A DNA stretch of 64,000 nt from Streptomyces kronopolitis (GTDB lineage: Bacteria; Actinomycetota; Actinomycetes; Streptomycetales; Streptomycetaceae): positions 1-64,000 of the forward strand of contig NZ_BMND01000024.1 of assembly GCF_014646275.1 (NCBI RefSeq), read 5' to 3'. The notes beneath the pieces are model-generated. The model was not told where the DNA came from and did not search any database. It saw only the letters and a program-made list of their open reading frames with translations. Made by a program: the position numbers and the translations under genes. Shown here piece after piece: positions 62,060-64,000 of the stretch (its first letter is position 1; each line of letters starts with the position of its first letter).

Positions 62060-62308
62060 GCCCGGCGGGCGGCCGGTGAGGTGGGGCGCGAGCGACCGGA
62101 TCGCGGCGGTCATGACCTCGTTGCCGCGTCCTATGGTGAAGCGGAGGCCGTGTCCCTGCGGGCCGCCGGTGGTGCGGAGCACGACGTGGGCGGCGGAGTG
62201 GTCGGGGTCCGGGTGCATGGCGTCCGAGCCGTCGGGCCGGTCCGAGGCGGGGAAGCGGATGTCGTGGCATTCGAGGGCGGTGAGGGTATCGGAACCGGCC
62301 ATGCGCAT
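62060..62308 (-). pseudogene. N-terminal remnant of L-fuconate dehydratase (enolase superfamily), fused to the reductase remnant
   Basis: About 83 residues starting at ATG 62308 (AGGGGGC upstream) match the capping domain of L-fuconate dehydratase: LTALECHDIRFPASDRP, GSDAMHPDPDHSAAHVVLRT and FTIGRGNEVMTAAIRSLAP. The family normally has about 430-440 residues; everything after LTGRPPG is gone. The frame runs directly into the aldo-keto reductase fragment with no stop, which marks a deletion junction near 62059. The start codon, ribosome binding site and upstream operator remain intact. Confidence 0.82.
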
Positions 62309-62331
62309 GCCCCCTGGGAGGGTGGGGAAGA

Positions 62332-62360
62332 ACATCGGACCTTTCCGGGTCCTCCGATGT
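62332..62360. promoter_or_regulatory. Paired ACATCGGA sites upstream of the fuconate dehydratase remnant
   Basis: ACATCGGA (62332-62339) and its inverted copy (62353-62360). Read on the minus strand the upstream copy is ACATCGGAGGAC, 11 of 12 identical to the core of the operator at 59933-59957. A probable binding site of the adjacent FadR-type regulator. Confidence 0.7.
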
Positions 62361-62563
62361 ATTGCCCTCCGCGCGAGGCGAAGTCCCGCCCGCGTACGGG
62401 AGTTGGGCGGGAAGAAGCCCGGACAGGTCGGATGAATCACCACCGCTTCCCGGAAAGGGGCTGCAGAGGGGCACCACAGAAGCCGTAGTGTTGGGATCGC
62501 ACGCAATGGAACTGCTGCCGGCGGCCGCCCCAGGCGGCCGGACCGGTCGGAAGGAGGCGCTGG

Positions 62564-63673
62564 GTGATCGAGCTCGAGGGGGTGCCCGAGCTGATCGACC
62601 CGGTCATGGTGGCCGCGTTCGAAGGCTGGAACGACGCCGGCGACGCCGCCTCCGCCGCGGTCGCGCATCTGGACCGGGAGTGGAAGGGCGAGGTCTTCGC
62701 CGCGCTCGACGCGGAGGACTACTACGACTTCCAGGTGAACCGCCCCACCGTCTTCCTGGACGGCGGCGTACGCAAGATCACGTGGCCCACGACCCGGCTC
62801 TCCGTCGTCCGTATCGGCGACGCGGACGGCAAGGGGCGCAAGCGGGACCTCGTCCTGGTCCGCGGGATCGAGCCCAGCATGCGCTGGCGCTCGTTCTGCA
62901 ACGAGATCCTCGGTTTCGCCCATGAGTTGGGGGTGGAGATGCTGGTGGTGCTGGGCTCGCTGCTCGGCGACACCCCGCACACCCGCCCGGTCCCGGTCAG
63001 CGGCGTCACCTCCGACGCGGAACTCGCCGGCCGGCTGGATCTGGAGGAGTCGCGCTACGAGGGCCCGACGGGCATCGTCGGCATCCTCCAGGAGGCGTGC
63101 ACCCATGCCGGCGTCCCGGCGGTGAGCCTGTGGGCCGCGGTGCCGCACTATGTGTCGCAGCCGCCCAACCCGAAGGCCAGCCTCGCCCTGCTCAACCGCC
63201 TGGAGGACCTCCTCGACGTGCGGATCCCGCTCGGCGAGCTGAGCGAGGACGCCCGGGCCTGGCAGCTGGGCGTGGACCAGCTGGCCGCCGAGGACAGCGA
63301 GGTCGCCGAGTACGTCCAGTCCCTGGAGGAGGCGCGGGACACCGCGGACCTCCCGGAGGCGTCCGGCGAGGCCATCGCCCGCGAGTTCGAGCGGTATCTG
63401 CGCCGCCGGGACCCGCAGACCGGCCCCGGCGTGGCGACCGAGGGCGGGCTCACCGACAGCTCCTTCCACCGCGACCCCGCGGCCGGCCGCACCCGCCCGC
63501 CCCGTCCGGCGCCCAAGGAGCCCCGCGAGCACCGCCCCGGCGACGACACCGGCACCCAGGACGCGGGCCCCGAGAAGGGCGCCGCGGACTCCGACGGCGC
63601 GGCCCCGGCCGGCGGCGCGGACGCCGCCGACTCCGGGAGGCCGGAGGACGGCCCCGAGGACAGCGGGAACTGA
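62564..63673 (+). CDS. PAC2-family (proteasome assembly chaperone-like) protein
   Basis: A 369-residue protein. The PAC2 fold covers about residues 5-280: VMVAAFEGWNDAGDAASAAV, then ITWPTTRLSVVRIG, RGIEPSMRWRSFCNEIL, VVLGSLLGDTPHTRPVPV and VSLWAAVPHYVSQPPNPK. An acidic disordered tail (about 300-369) follows. The fold is that of eukaryotic proteasome chaperones, but in actinobacteria its role is unproven. Whether it relates to PrcAB, 26 kb away, is speculative. AAGGAGG precedes GTG 62564. Confidence 0.9.
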   Translation: MIELEGVPELIDPVMVAAFEGWNDAGDAASAAVAHLDREWKGEVFAALDAEDYYDFQVNRPTVFLDGGVRKITWPTTRLSVVRIGDADGKGRKRDLVLVRGIEPSMRWRSFCNEILGFAHELGVEMLVVLGSLLGDTPHTRPVPVSGVTSDAELAGRLDLEESRYEGPTGIVGILQEACTHAGVPAVSLWAAVPHYVSQPPNPKASLALLNRLEDLLDVRIPLGELSEDARAWQLGVDQLAAEDSEVAEYVQSLEEARDTADLPEASGEAIAREFERYLRRRDPQTGPGVATEGGLTDSSFHRDPAAGRTRPPRPAPKEPREHRPGDDTGTQDAGPEKGAADSDGAAPAGGADAADSGRPEDGPEDSGN

Positions 63674-63683
63674 CCCCGCACGC

Positions 63684-63723
63684 CGGGGCGCCGGACCGGC
63701 CGCCATGCCGGTCCGGCGCCCCG
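63684..63723. terminator. Bidirectional terminator after the PAC2 gene
   Basis: A perfect 17 bp stem (CGGGGCGCCGGACCGGC and complement) with a 6-base loop, between convergent genes. Confidence 0.85.
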
Positions 63724-63742
63724 CGTACGTGGCGCGGCGCGC

Positions 63743-64000
63743 TCAGCGCGCGCAGTGGAAGCGCGCCCCCGCCCAGTCGCCGTGATCGCCGGACTTCTTG
63801 CCGTCGGTGTCGGTCACCTTCAGCCGCACGTGCCGGGCCCCGCCGAGCGGCACGTCCACCGCGACCGGCGCCGAGGCCCCGGTCAGCTTCGGTGAGGTCC
63901 ACCGCACCGCGCCGTCCGCCTCCACCGAGAACGCGACCTCGCCGTAGTCGGCGATCTCGTCGTCGATGCCCACCTCCGCGGTGAGCGAGGTGCAGCGCCC
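63743..64000 (-). CDS. C-terminus of an NPCBM/NEW2-domain protein (cut by window edge)
   Basis: The last 85 codons of a gene continuing beyond the right edge. The visible part has CTSLTAEVGIDDE, GEVAFSVEADGAV, VDVPLGGARHVRLKVTD and a final HGDWAGARFHC, the signature of an NPCBM carbohydrate-binding domain at the C-terminus of secreted glycoside hydrolases. The pair of cysteines probably forms a disulfide. The catalytic part lies outside the window. Confidence 0.8.
   Translation of the reverse strand, partial: GRCTSLTAEVGIDDEIADYGEVAFSVEADGAVRWTSPKLTGASAPVAVDVPLGGARHVRLKVTDTDGKKSGDHGDWAGARFHCAR

Overview
The window is chromosomal DNA from a high-GC actinobacterium, almost certainly a Streptomyces. 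The evidence is the very high third-position GC, the frequent GTG starts behind GGAG-type ribosome binding sites, a complete Pup-proteasome locus, an IclR-type gylR beside a glycerol operon, an IdeR/DmdR-type iron box, and a gene order I recognise from the core Streptomyces chromosome. I see no tRNA or rRNA genes, insertion sequences, prophage or CRISPR arrays. Most of the window is ordinary core genome, so the points of interest are local: one decayed locus, one odd gene inside the proteasome operon, and many near-perfect inverted repeats at promoters.

Left part (1-13.7 kb). A truncated proline-rich gene faces a PLP-dependent amino acid deaminase/aldolase. Next come a secreted HAD phosphatase and an apparent ethanolamine-utilisation module: glnA4-type gamma-glutamylethanolamide synthetase, aldehyde dehydrogenase and SDR on one strand; FadR-type regulator, ethanolamine permease and gamma-glutamyl hydrolase on the other. 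A LysR/TDT-transporter pair, a cobalamin-binding-type protein and a small membrane-anchored secreted protein follow.

Centre-left (13.9-30.2 kb). A glycine-betaine-type ABC transporter has its permease fused to two tandem substrate-binding domains. After it come a 5'-3' exonuclease, an iron-boxed siderophore-interacting protein, an ArsR-SRPBCC pair, a Ski2-like RNA helicase, tatC/tatA, two small conserved genes, pafC/pafB and two FKBP prolyl isomerases.

Proteasome block (30.3-41.2 kb). pafA (Pup ligase) sits 9 bp behind an MFS exporter gene. A divergent LacI regulator shares with it a striking double palindromic operator. Then come prcA, prcB, an endonuclease VII-like HNH gene carrying a TTA codon, pup, dop, the ATPase arc and a ferredoxin.

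Right part (41.2-64 kb). This holds a secreted protein, trmI, a site-2 protease, a RecB-like nuclease, an orphan response regulator, two orphan peptide-binding lipoproteins, a HAD phosphatase, metH, and gylR with glpF-glpK-glpD. The glycerol operon is followed by a FadR-type regulator and a fuconolactonase-like amidohydrolase next to fused, frameshifted remnants of an L-fuconate dehydratase and an aldo-keto reductase. This looks like a decaying L-fucose catabolic cluster that still keeps its operators. A PAC2-family gene and the C-terminus of an NPCBM-domain protein close the window.
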